Shown in pieces: positions 1-8,483 of a stretch of DNA of 64,000 nt. The DNA lies in assembly GCF_021729075.1 (NCBI RefSeq), contig NZ_JAJSAQ010000003.1, positions 541,820-605,819 of the forward strand, given 5' to 3'. Position 1 is the stretch's first letter. Each line of letters starts with the position of its first letter. The translations under genes and the position numbers were made by a program. The stretch comes from Microbulbifer guangxiensis. GTDB taxonomy: Bacteria; Pseudomonadota; Gammaproteobacteria; Pseudomonadales; Cellvibrionaceae. A model generated the notes under the pieces. It was given only the letters and a program-made list of their open reading frames with translations, did no database searches and was not told the origin of the DNA.

Positions 1-1
1 C

Positions 2-445
2 AAATCACAACTTGCCGGCCGGCGGCTGCATGCCGTATTGGACGGCATCGGTGGCAAGATCCAGAAGCAGTCCTTCGAAGCCCTGGCACCCATGGGCAGA
101 TTGGTGGTCTTCGGCGCTGCCGAATTTACCCCGGGGAATAGACCCAACTGGCTCAAGGCCGCCTGGCTCTACCTGAATCGGCCCCGTTATGACGTCATGG
201 ATATGATCAGCAGCAACCGCTCGGTACTGGCCTTCAACCTGCTCTGGCTGTGGCAGGAACAGTCGCTTTTTGAAGCACTACTGGATGGTTGTGCCGGAAT
301 GGGTTTGCCGGCGCCGCATGTGGGACATGAGTTTGATTTTGAGCAGGCGCATGAGGCGATTGCATGCTTGCGGAGTGGGGGTTCGGTGGGGAAGGTAGTT
401 TTGAACACAGGCCGGCTCAACGATCCGCCAGTGGATAGCAACTAA
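2..445 (+). CDS. zinc-type (MDR) alcohol dehydrogenase/quinone oxidoreductase, 3' end only
   Basis: The reading frame is open from the left edge, so only about 147 C-terminal residues are present and the start lies outside the window. The segment GRLVVFGAAEF is the typical strand-loop after the Rossmann domain of medium-chain dehydrogenases, and the end (HEFDFEQAHEAIACLRSGGSVGKVVL) is the standard C-terminal MDR motif. The family uses NAD(P)H to reduce quinones or enones in the cytoplasm. The internal aromatic stretch (NWLKAAWLYLNRPRYD) resembles the VAT-1/quinone-oxidoreductase-like branch, but the substrate cannot be told. It reads toward a gene-free stretch and shows no link with the operon that follows. 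Confidence 0.75.
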   Translation, partial: KSQLAGRRLHAVLDGIGGKIQKQSFEALAPMGRLVVFGAAEFTPGNRPNWLKAAWLYLNRPRYDVMDMISSNRSVLAFNLLWLWQEQSLFEALLDGCAGMGLPAPHVGHEFDFEQAHEAIACLRSGGSVGKVVLNTGRLNDPPVDSN

Positions 446-1279
446 GTCAGTCGGTTCGGATGCTGCTGAGGTTTCTCGTGCACAGTCTCTAGCGTATTGC
501 TTCGGTGGCAGAGGCGGCCGCACTGGGTTGTAGGTAGAAATAGACTCGCCCGGGGAGAACTTTTCTGCACTGCAAATGCACGGGTGCAATGTTGAGACTA
601 TTTCAGGATGCGGTAAGGCCGCACGGCCACTAACCCCTGCTAGAAGTCCTATGCATCTGAAATGACTGGCCTCATCCCGTATTGCCACGCTTCCGCTGCC
701 CTGAGGCTAAACAATGATGCAATACATTTTCCTGTGATGGATGGTTTCTTAGCGGTACGGAAATGCTCACTGCTATCTGCAAGGCTTTCGTTGTATTCTG
801 AGCTCACATCTGTTGGTTGAGAATATGCCGCATGATGCTCGGCGATAGGTGTGCCGTGATAAGAGCGCTAGTGAATGAGATAGTCGCTCAGGGCAGGGGA
901 GGTAGCCTTGCAAGTACATCGCCTGGGTATACCAATGACGCTCATGAATATAGTTTTGGAAGCTTCACCAAGAGAGCTCAGCCTTTTTGTAGTTCAATAG
1001 CAGTATTTCGACTTAACAAGCGATATCTTCCCCTCTGATGATGCAATGCGCGCCATACTTGGACTGACTTAGAACTGTAGCGATAAGTTTATAGGCGAGG
1101 CATACTTTAGTGATTTTTCCATCTGTACATATCGATAGCAGCACCCGGGGCATCACTGGCGTGTCTTTCATTTTTTCCTTGGGTGTTCATTTTGAGGTTG
1201 TTGTTTGTTAGGGGTTGGGCTGTGGGTCTGTAAAGTTAATATATTCGTATGTTTCTGAATCTGGTGGCTTTTAATATAA
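446..1279. other. 834-bp gap without a convincing gene
   Basis: No frame here has protein-like composition together with a ribosome binding site; the short open frames at 817-1038 (plus) and 278-688 (minus) look random. Base composition falls from GC-rich at the left to AT-rich near 1200, anticipating the AT-richer operon at 1280. The promoter of that operon must lie in this stretch, but I cannot identify a clear -35/-10 pair. Confidence 0.5.
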
Positions 1280-2410
1280 ATGAAAGAAAATATATCGCTT
1301 GCTGAGTCAGCACAGATACTACGAGCAGCAGCAGTGGCTGCAGCAAGTGGCCTGGTAGAGCGGAGATCGCTTGTAGATTTGATACTGCTATCTGCTGTAG
1401 CGGGAGAACATTTGTTAGTGATCGGGCCGCCCGGTACTGCAAAAAGTGCGGCTGTCCGTAGAGTTGCCAAGGTTTTGAATGGCTCCTATTTCGATTATTT
1501 GTTGGGCCGGTTTACAGAGCCCAGCGAACTATTTGGTCCTGTCGATATACAAAAATTAAAGGTTGGTGTGGTGGAAACGGCCACAGAAGGCATGTTGCCA
1601 GAAGCAGAAATCGTGTTTCTTGATGAGGTATTCCTTGGCTCTACGGCCATATTGAACACTCTGCTCGGCATTCTAAATGAGCGCCGGTTTAGGCGTGGTC
1701 AAACATCAAAAGAGTGCCCCTTAAGAATATGTGTAGGCGCGGCAAATAGTCTGCCGGAGGATGAATCCCTTTCCGCATTCGCTGATAGATTTTTGGTGCG
1801 CCATTTTGTTGACGAGGTTCCAGATTCGCAGCTTGAATCACTGCTAGCGCAGGGGTGGGAAAGTGATCGAGTTCTTCCAGAAGTAAAAATTGATATGGAG
1901 CTTTTGGATAGGCTCACTGCTATAGCGAGGTCTGCGGACGTAACAGGCGTTCATTCTCTCTTGGCGGACTGCATCCGTTTGTTGCGCAAGGAGAATATCA
2001 AGCTATCCGATCGCAGAATTGTCAAAAGCCAGCGTCTGATCAGTGCGGCTGCGGTGATCGATGGCAGAACCAAGCCTGAAGAATCTGATATCTGGCCGAT
2101 TTTACATGTTATTCCTCGAAAGGAAGATCAGGCTGCTGCCCGAGATATATTAAAAGATAAACTAGCGGAAAGTCACAGTTCGACACTCCTGGATGCTGCA
2201 GAAAACGCCTCTATGGGGAAGCTTGCTCGGGCACAACGCCTGTTGGAGAAGGCCGAGATGCATCTGGCGTTGCCACGTGAAGAGCAGAATCGTCTAGCCA
2301 TGGAAGCGCTGGGGCGGGAAATTGACACCTGCTTTAGTGCAACGAGCATTCCTGAAAAACTTAAGCTTGCCAGGGAAGAGCTAATAAAGGAATTGGAAAC
2401 CGCTGAGTGA
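1280..2410 (+). CDS. MoxR-family AAA+ ATPase (first gene of a bpX-type operon)
   Basis: This is a 376-residue MoxR/RavA-type AAA+ ATPase. A Walker A motif (GPPGTAKS) lies near residue 50, followed by the MoxR signature around LLGRFTEPSELFGPVD and a Walker B (EIVFLDEVF) near residue 113. A sensor region (GAANSLPED) and the arginine-rich lid (DRFLVRH) come next, then a helical C-terminus of about 150 residues. MoxR ATPases act as chaperone-like remodelers, usually with a vWA-domain partner, here the product at 2823. The gene overlaps the next by 4 bp (stop at 2408-2410, GTG at 2407), so translation is probably coupled. Composition is AT-richer than the flanking chromosome, consistent with horizontal acquisition. 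Family assignment is firm; the role in a conflict system is inferred from the operon. Confidence 0.88.
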   Translation: MKENISLAESAQILRAAAVAAASGLVERRSLVDLILLSAVAGEHLLVIGPPGTAKSAAVRRVAKVLNGSYFDYLLGRFTEPSELFGPVDIQKLKVGVVETATEGMLPEAEIVFLDEVFLGSTAILNTLLGILNERRFRRGQTSKECPLRICVGAANSLPEDESLSAFADRFLVRHFVDEVPDSQLESLLAQGWESDRVLPEVKIDMELLDRLTAIARSADVTGVHSLLADCIRLLRKENIKLSDRRIVKSQRLISAAAVIDGRTKPEESDIWPILHVIPRKEDQAAARDILKDKLAESHSSTLLDAAENASMGKLARAQRLLEKAEMHLALPREEQNRLAMEALGREIDTCFSATSIPEKLKLAREELIKELETAE

Positions 2411-2823
2411 GCCAGCCGATGAAAGAGTTTACTTGGCAGGAGCGCCCCTGTCCGCTACCACCTTCAGGTATTCTGATTGAATCAGATCAGCGTGCTAGCG
2501 CAATGATGAGGCTATTGGCGCTGGATGACAAGCTTCTGCGACATTTAAGGGGGGGGTACTGTGAGTCGGTATTGGTTGTTTTAGGGGAAGAGCGGGACCT
2601 CCCTTGGATTCCCGGGGGAATATATTTGGGGAAAGAGATGCCCGCCACTCATCTTTTTATGCCTACGTTTCTAGCTCCTGATGTACCAGTAGATCTATTG
2701 GGTCGTGCAATCACTAATAAGTTTGGAAACGGCCAGTTTGTCATTCAGCCATGGACACAGCAGCTTTATGATCTGTCAAATGTGATCACCCTGTCCAGGG
2801 CCAGTCTTGAGCAGATTTTGTAA
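2407..2823 (+). CDS. small bpX-type protein of the MoxR-vWA-propeller operon
   Basis: This is a protein of up to 138 residues with no known catalytic motif. The segment WIPGGIYLGKEMPATHLFMPTFLAPDVPVDLL, followed by a short hydrophobic beta-rich tail, resembles the small accessory domains (bpX families) that accompany MoxR-vWA-beta-propeller operons. I cannot say which bpX family it belongs to. The start is either GTG at 2407, overlapping the upstream stop, or ATG at 2419; neither has a strong Shine-Dalgarno. The stop overlaps the ATG of the next gene by one base (TAATG). The tight packing makes co-translation and a physical complex likely. It could be an adaptor between ATPase and vWA protein, but that is speculation. 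Confidence 0.6.
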   Translation: MSQPMKEFTWQERPCPLPPSGILIESDQRASAMMRLLALDDKLLRHLRGGYCESVLVVLGEERDLPWIPGGIYLGKEMPATHLFMPTFLAPDVPVDLLGRAITNKFGNGQFVIQPWTQQLYDLSNVITLSRASLEQIL

Positions 2824-4667
2824 TGCAGCTACCAAAACCAATCTCCTCTTGGGTAGAAATAATTTCATGCTTCCCTGAAGATGTGTCCGGGCTAATCATT
2901 TCCCTTGTTGATCGCCTATCGCATTTGGTCAACAGCGTGCCGGTTGATGAGGCTGAAGGAATTATTGAGCCTGATGGTCTAGATGGGGTGGGAAGACTTG
3001 TACAATATGAACGGTTGATTCTAAGCGAATGGGTGCTGCAAGAGGAGATTCCTGAGGAGTTTATTCGTCGTGCTGTTTCTGCTGAGCATTTATTTAATGA
3101 ATTGAAGAGGCATGAAAATAAAGAGAATCGACACTGCTATGCATTATTTGATTGTGGTCCAGACCAGTTAGGTAAGCCAAGGTTAGTGCAGCTTGCAATT
3201 ATTATACTGTTGGCGCGTCGTGCAGAAAAAAACAATGCTCACTTTTTCTGGGGGGTGTTACAGGATGATAAGCGAAAACTCTTTGAGGGGGTGACGCGCG
3301 AAGGGATCCTGTATTGGCTTGGCCAGCGATCTATAGATTTCCCCTGTCATTCATCTATAGCCGGTTGGTTTGACATCTTTTTAAAGCAGGGCGGAGAGTT
3401 GATTTCCCCTTCCGCCGGGGTGAATGATGATAGACATGGGAGACTAAAAGATTTTTGGCTTGTCAGTCAGTCGGATTTCAAAATTCCTACAGATAATGCG
3501 CGTAAAGTATTTATTGAGGAGTCGAAATCAGAGCGAAATAAAATTACAGTTGAGGTTAAGTCCAGTAATTCATCTCGTAAAATATCATTAAATCTTCCCC
3601 AAGAAGACGTAAATGTAAAAATTATTCGGAATCCGTTTGCCGTGGTTAAGAAGGCTGTGATTTCCTATGAGAAGGTGTCTGACGGAGTTTGGGTTGTTAG
3701 TCCAAATGGTCGCTTATTCGGATACATAAGTAATCATGAAATTCATGTGAATAATATAGATATAAATGATCAACAACAAAAAGAGCCCTGTTATACATTC
3801 AGTTTGCCAGAGGGACAGTCATGTTTGAGTATGCATATCACGAAGAGACGAGCTGCTTTTTTATGTGCCGATTATAACTATTTTTATATTTATAATTACC
3901 CTGTGCCGGGAAAGGTGAAAAAAATCGTTAAGCGGCAGTCGATTCAACTCCCGGACGGTGCTGGTCGTCTACTGAGCATGATAATTTCGAGAGGGGACGC
4001 TGAGTCTGAAACTCTCTATGTGTTGGACTGTAAAGGGCACTTGCGCGCGCTAGATATTTCCTCAGGTGAAACATTATTTAAAACAACAAGTCAGGATGTT
4101 GTCGCATTGGGTGCCATTGTTAATTGTGACTATTACGTCGAGTTTGACCGTGAAAGATCTAAGTTGACACTTTGCTGGTATTTATCCTCGCGCAAGATGT
4201 CTTCCCGCTCTTTCTTTTTAGAGGGGAGGTATAAAATCCCGCGATTCCATATATCTGGTAGCGGTGACTGGCGTAAAGGATCGATAGGATGTATTGCATT
4301 TGAGGTGGATGAAAATACATGGACCCTCATCACCAATAATGAAAAAAAAGAAATAATTGTACAGGAAGATGACGTCGTCATTGGCGCGTGGGCAGGGGAA
4401 TACGGTTCCGAAAATGAAGGTGATGTCCTTGCTTGTACTTCTAAAGGTGGTGGAATTTTAATAGTGCTTAAGTCAGATCGGATGACATTGTGTGCTGTTT
4501 ATGATGATGAGTTATTTCTTTGCAGATTGAGTTCGGATTTTGTTGTGGGTGAGCTAAACCCCAGGCATCCGTTCTTACACTATATCAATCAGGATAAAGA
4601 GATGGTCATTGTGGATGTTTTCAAAGGTATTGAATTGCTTAGGTTGCCGGGACCTTGGGTAATCTGA
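2823..4667 (+). CDS. vWA-like domain/beta-propeller protein of the bpX-type operon
   Basis: This is a 614-residue protein. After a helical N-terminus of about 95 residues comes a degenerate von Willebrand A-like domain (about 103-215). Strand one ends in LFDCGPDQLGKPR, where the MIDAS-like DxGx positions are recognisable, followed by the helix LVQLAIIILLARRAE and a strand with FFWGVLQ. The C-terminal 340 residues are beta-rich with repeated blades (for example GVWVVSPNGRLFGYI, TLYVLDCKGHLRALDI, GDVLACTSKGGGILIVL) and look like a beta-propeller. In known MoxR-vWA-propeller systems the vWA protein is the client or partner of the ATPase. Stop and next start overlap (TGATG), so the four products are probably made stoichiometrically. 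No signal peptide is visible; cytoplasmic action is expected. Confidence 0.65.
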   Translation: MQLPKPISSWVEIISCFPEDVSGLIISLVDRLSHLVNSVPVDEAEGIIEPDGLDGVGRLVQYERLILSEWVLQEEIPEEFIRRAVSAEHLFNELKRHENKENRHCYALFDCGPDQLGKPRLVQLAIIILLARRAEKNNAHFFWGVLQDDKRKLFEGVTREGILYWLGQRSIDFPCHSSIAGWFDIFLKQGGELISPSAGVNDDRHGRLKDFWLVSQSDFKIPTDNARKVFIEESKSERNKITVEVKSSNSSRKISLNLPQEDVNVKIIRNPFAVVKKAVISYEKVSDGVWVVSPNGRLFGYISNHEIHVNNIDINDQQQKEPCYTFSLPEGQSCLSMHITKRRAAFLCADYNYFYIYNYPVPGKVKKIVKRQSIQLPDGAGRLLSMIISRGDAESETLYVLDCKGHLRALDISSGETLFKTTSQDVVALGAIVNCDYYVEFDRERSKLTLCWYLSSRKMSSRSFFLEGRYKIPRFHISGSGDWRKGSIGCIAFEVDENTWTLITNNEKKEIIVQEDDVVIGAWAGEYGSENEGDVLACTSKGGGILIVLKSDRMTLCAVYDDELFLCRLSSDFVVGELNPRHPFLHYINQDKEMVIVDVFKGIELLRLPGPWVI

Positions 4668-7366
4668 TGCGTAGCTATTGGTACCCGAAAGGGCGGGTGC
4701 AAGCGAAAGGGTTTTTCTATAGCTATGATCAGCCTTTGGAGCCCTTTAAAGAGTTGGTTTTTGGTCTTTGGTCCTGCGAATGCAAACTCTATCGAGTTAA
4801 GCGTGGTATCGTTATTTTGCTGGTCGAAGAAATGCCCTGCTTTGTCGATTCTCTAGCATATGCGCCATTAATCGAGCAGAATCGTGTGATAAGCAATGTG
4901 TTATGGTGTGGGCTGGAGCATTCCTCGGAAATATTAGATGAGAATTCCCTCTGGCTGCTTCATCGCGGTGAAATCACAATAGAGGCCCTAGAGCCCAATA
5001 TGCGTTTCGATCCCGCAATCTGGCTGGATGTTGACACATACCGTTGTGTCAAACTAAAGGCTTTGGGAGAGCTAATCCAACCGAAAGTAGTGAAATCGGA
5101 AGCTGGTGTCTCTGTGAGAGATCTCATGAAAGACCAGGGGTTGGAGGTGAGCCCGAGGTTGAAGTCGGTGCTAAAGGCCCTGGATGAAATAAAAGAGAGT
5201 GGCAGCGTTAACCATAAGAAGAGTAGCCGCTCGGGTTTTAGGTTTTTGGCAATTGCCAAGGAGGTTGTAGGAGTCCCCAAGAAACTGTTTGGAGCTGTAG
5301 CATCGGCCTTTAGAGGAAGCGGTACATCCAAGTCGAGTAAATCCGTTGGTCAAAATGATAGCGATATAGTCGGTTTTTTTAAAAGAGTCCGTATTGCTTT
5401 ATCGCAATTGATATTTGCTTCGAAAATTGGTAAAGCCATTGGGAGGGCTCAGGCGAGATACATAGAAAAATTAATGGGGCAGTTGGGGAGCGGGAATTTG
5501 GACGAGGCCCTCCGTAATGCTATTCCCCTTAGTAATTTGCAGGATGCCTTAAGGTCGCAGGGGCCAAAGATGGGTTCGCCTAAACCAAGAAATTCCTTGC
5601 AGATTAATACCCATGCGCGAGCTTCGTCGCAATCAATTTCGGTTGCAGATACGCTCTTGGGCCGGTTGCGTGCTCTGTATGAAGCTGCCTTTGAGAAGCT
5701 TGACAAAGCTGGTGACTATAAAAAAGCCGCCTTCATTCTCGCTGAATTACTGAGAGATATTGATAGAGCGGTAATGTATTTAGAAAAGCATGGTCAATAT
5801 AAGTTAGCGGCAGAACTAGCGGAAGGGCAGCAACTTCAGCCGGCAAGGGTTATACGGCAGTGGATACTTGCAAAGGATGTTGAGCGTGCCATGCATATTG
5901 CGATTCTTTCTGGATGTTATGAGGAGGCAATTACAGCGCTTGGGCACAGCCACCCAAAAGAAGCGAATATTTTACGATGGAATATTGCGAACCTTCACTA
6001 CAAGGCTGGAAATTTACAGGCTGCAATTGATATTGCTTGGCCTCTTGAGGCTAGGCGCGAGGAGATTATCTGCTGGCTCAAAGAAAGTTATCAGTTGGGG
6101 GGAGATATTGGCGCTAAACACCTTGTTAGGTTAGCTGCTCACGATGCCAATAACCATGCAGATTATCTTTCAGAAATTCATCAAGCGCTGAGTGATGCAA
6201 CGCCCTCTGCTTCACTTGCTGTCTATAAAGAGGTCGTTAAATTAAGTGCTGACTTTAAAAATACACAGATTGCGACTCTGGTGTTACGTGCTTATTTGCG
6301 GGATGTGGCGGGTCAGAAAATTTCTCATGAACCAAAAATTTGGGATAAGTTGTGTAAGATCGCTGGTGACCTCACATTGAGAGCCGATGCCCGAAGCCTG
6401 AATTTCGATGGTAGATTAAATAAAATTTGTTTGAAGGATCAGTCGGCAGTAATAGAGTCAGTGTTTGATAGGGCATATGGTCGCAGGGCGCAGGATTGTG
6501 CAGTTTTGCAAAGCGGGGAAATGTTGATTGCCTTTGGAGAGTCCGGAGTGGAGCTGTGGAGCTCTAAAGGTCGCAAGGTTAAAAGCTTTGCAGTGCCTTG
6601 TCATAGCATTGTGATAAACGATACTGGAACTAGGGCGCTACTGATAGCCAGGAGGAGTGGGTATCAGGTCATTTCAAAGTTTTCATTGAAAAACTGTATG
6701 GTAACGTATTGGTTAGAATTGCGCCTGAGCTGTTGGGCCAGTAGTTACGATGGGACTGGCTGGTTAGTGGGATATGACGATACCGTTATGATGATTGATA
6801 CAAATTCAGATGAGAAGACTGCTCGCTGGGTTGTCAATGATCTAGGCGGTTCTTTGTCTGGTTTAGAACGGACGCCGAGCTATTTTGCTTTCTGTATTGG
6901 GTCTGAGGAGCATTTTGAGATATGGAGCTATAAACTTCCTAATCTCTATTTGAAAGAGCGCTCTCCGTATAAAAGGGAGTCTCTGGGTGCAATAAAGCCG
7001 GTAACTTACAGTGCGAGTGGAGTCCTGGCTGGTTTTAACCCGGAATCCCCTGACCAATTCTATCTTTACCAGGGAAAGCCTTCTGGTAGCTGGGCGACTC
7101 TGGGATTTGATGGCGAAATTGTGAATCTTCGTCTGGATGAACAATGGTTACTTGTGGTGGCAGAGTCGGGAGATAGTGTTTTCGTGCATATATACCCGGT
7201 TATTGGGGGTAAGCTAAACAGGCCCGTGAGAAGCCTCAAATTTTTCGGCTCTACCGATATCAAGATGCGTATCCATAGAGAAAAAGTAGTGGTTTATCAT
7301 GGCGATGGTAGGGTCGTCGTACTGGGCTTGGAGACTGGCGCAGTTGAATCTGATTTCATCATATAG
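4667..7366 (+). CDS. alpha-solenoid/beta-propeller protein of the bpX-type operon
   Basis: This is an 899-residue protein. I chose ATG 4667 because it overlaps the upstream stop by one base; an in-frame TTG at 4655 would add four residues. A beta-rich N-terminus (about 1-115) is followed by a basic, serine-rich linker (about 170-240). Residues about 340-560 form a TPR-like alpha-solenoid (units such as KLDKAGDYKKAAFILAEL, YLEKHGQYKLAAELAEG, NLHYKAGNLQAAIDIAW). Residues about 600-899 form a second beta-propeller with WD-like blades (LIAFGESGVELWSSKG, YEGKPSG-like loops). Solenoid plus propeller is also the architecture of coat proteins, here probably convergent. It is the last gene of the operon; codon use is AT-rich throughout. 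No homologue with a known biochemical function is recognised. Confidence 0.65.
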   Translation: MRSYWYPKGRVQAKGFFYSYDQPLEPFKELVFGLWSCECKLYRVKRGIVILLVEEMPCFVDSLAYAPLIEQNRVISNVLWCGLEHSSEILDENSLWLLHRGEITIEALEPNMRFDPAIWLDVDTYRCVKLKALGELIQPKVVKSEAGVSVRDLMKDQGLEVSPRLKSVLKALDEIKESGSVNHKKSSRSGFRFLAIAKEVVGVPKKLFGAVASAFRGSGTSKSSKSVGQNDSDIVGFFKRVRIALSQLIFASKIGKAIGRAQARYIEKLMGQLGSGNLDEALRNAIPLSNLQDALRSQGPKMGSPKPRNSLQINTHARASSQSISVADTLLGRLRALYEAAFEKLDKAGDYKKAAFILAELLRDIDRAVMYLEKHGQYKLAAELAEGQQLQPARVIRQWILAKDVERAMHIAILSGCYEEAITALGHSHPKEANILRWNIANLHYKAGNLQAAIDIAWPLEARREEIICWLKESYQLGGDIGAKHLVRLAAHDANNHADYLSEIHQALSDATPSASLAVYKEVVKLSADFKNTQIATLVLRAYLRDVAGQKISHEPKIWDKLCKIAGDLTLRADARSLNFDGRLNKICLKDQSAVIESVFDRAYGRRAQDCAVLQSGEMLIAFGESGVELWSSKGRKVKSFAVPCHSIVINDTGTRALLIARRSGYQVISKFSLKNCMVTYWLELRLSCWASSYDGTGWLVGYDDTVMMIDTNSDEKTARWVVNDLGGSLSGLERTPSYFAFCIGSEEHFEIWSYKLPNLYLKERSPYKRESLGAIKPVTYSASGVLAGFNPESPDQFYLYQGKPSGSWATLGFDGEIVNLRLDEQWLLVVAESGDSVFVHIYPVIGGKLNRPVRSLKFFGSTDIKMRIHREKVVVYHGDGRVVVLGLETGAVESDFII

Positions 7367-7769
7367 TGAGCATCGCACAGCGATCGGATAGATTATTGAT
7401 CTTATCTTCAATCTGCTAGAGCAAGAATTATTTGCTTGTCTTAAATCTTTCTTCGCTGCCTTTGGCATCCAGTCATCTAACTTCGTTTGACCCCGTTCTC
7501 CCTAATTCAATTACTAGCTAACTGTCTTGTGGAAACGGCGTATCGGGCTTGCCTCCCATCGCGAGAGGGTAAATTCTTTAACCCAGTATAAATTGCTCCT
7601 CGGTTGTCATTTGTCTGGCTGCATTATCATTTCAGTGACCTGGAAGGGTGTTGTTTTCTAATTGTTCAGGGAATGCTTTTGTCTTCAGCGAAATCGATAG
7701 GTTATAAATGTTTTTGCAAGCTGGGCGCGCCAGGAAAGGCGACGGCCTTGGGGCACTGTTTGCTGCGTA
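7367..7769. other. gap after the bpX-type operon, no gene seen
   Basis: About 400 bp with no credible coding frame. It is AT-rich like the operon at first and becomes GC-rich toward 7730, which would place the right boundary of a transferred segment somewhere here. No strong intrinsic terminator follows the stop at 7366. The short frame at 7604-7807 lacks a ribosome binding site and runs into the repeat, so I do not call it. Confidence 0.45.
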
Positions 7770-8220
7770 AGCGGCCGTTGCTTGTTGTTGATTGCGCCTC
7801 TTCATGAGAAGAGTCGCAATCGGTCGAACCGGGGTGCCGATCTTGCCGATACTCACAACTCAAAGAAGGCTCTGAACACTAAGGTGATACCCCTGAGTTC
7901 TTCTGCCGGCCGGACTAACCAAAAAAGCTTTGACTTTTTTGGCTCTGCGGGCTTCGCAACCTGTGGTTGCTCGTTGTTGATTGTGCCGGTGGCACAATCG
8001 GTCGAACCGGGGGTGCCGATCTTGCCGATACTCACAACTGAAAGAAGGCTCTGAGCAGTGAGCTGATGCCCCCGAGTTCTTCTACCGGCCGGACTAACCA
8101 AAAAAGCTTTGGCTTTTTTGGCCCTGCGGGCTTCGCAACCTGCGGTTGCTCGTTGTTGATTGTGCCGGTGGCACAATCGGTCGAACCTGGGGTGCCGGTT
8201 CTCGCCGACACTCCGGCCCA
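7770..8220. repeat. 180-bp tandem repeat, two full copies plus a partial third, with hairpins
   Basis: Copies begin near 7770 (diverged), at 7947 and at 8127 (partial); the interval between the last two is exactly 180 bp and they are nearly identical. Each carries a hairpin. In copies two and three it is GATTGTGCC-ggt-GGCACAATC. In copy one it is GATTGCG...CGCAATC around an inner CTCTTC/GAAGAG stem, so one base pair has changed on both sides. A second palindrome (CCAAAAAAGC-tttg-GCTTTTTTGG) closes each full copy and looks like a bidirectional terminator. The array sits against the 3' end of tRNA-Leu. Function is unknown; it may be a dispersed genomic repeat. Confidence 0.75.
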
Positions 8221-8258
8221 AAATTAAAAAAGCCCGCGCATGGCGGGCTTTTTTAATT
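8221..8258 (-). terminator. intrinsic terminator of tRNA-Leu
   Basis: A near-perfect palindrome, AAAAAAGCCCGC-gcat-GGCGGGCTTTTTT flanked by AAATT/AATTT. Read on the minus strand it follows the CCA end of tRNA-Leu immediately and ends in a T run, so it terminates the tRNA transcript. It could also stop transcripts arriving from the left. Confidence 0.85.
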
Positions 8259-8345
8259 TGGTACCAGAGGCCGGACTCGAACCGGCACGGGTTTTACCCC
8301 GGGGGATTTTGAATCCCCTGTGTCTACCAATTTCACCACTCTGGC
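8259..8345 (-). tRNA. tRNA-Leu (anticodon CAA)
   Basis: The minus strand reads an 87-nt class II tRNA with encoded CCA. The acceptor arm is GCCAGAG paired with CTCTGGT, followed by a D-arm with TGGTAGACAC. The anticodon stem is GGGGA/TCCCC around loop TTCAAAA (anticodon CAA, decoding UUG), then a long variable arm (CGGGGTAAAACCCG) and a T-arm with GGTTCGAGTCC. The 3' end points left, toward the tandem repeat and the AT-rich bpX-type operon, the side on which integrative elements normally insert into tRNA genes. Confidence 0.95.
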
Positions 8346-8483
8346 AGCGGCTCGAGGCGTGGTTTTGGGTGCCTCGGATAGGGGGGTGATTATAGCGATG
8401 GGCCGGGGACGGTCAACCGGATTTGGCGGGGGGCGGGGATTCCGTTAATCTTCGCGGCCTTCCCAACTGCCTAAACTGAAGCC

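Noticed and set aside
817..1038. 73-codon plus-strand frame before the MoxR gene
   Set aside because: No Shine-Dalgarno, no recognisable composition or motif, and no matching neighbour overlap.
7853..8221. 122-codon minus-strand frame in the 180-bp repeat
   Set aside because: It simply reads through two repeat units, has no ribosome binding site, and the repeat evidence points to structure, not coding.
8340..8483. Second tRNA or riboswitch upstream of queA (preQ1 type)
   Set aside because: The space between tRNA-Leu and queA holds no additional cloverleaf and no preQ1-riboswitch-like pseudoknot sequence that I can see.
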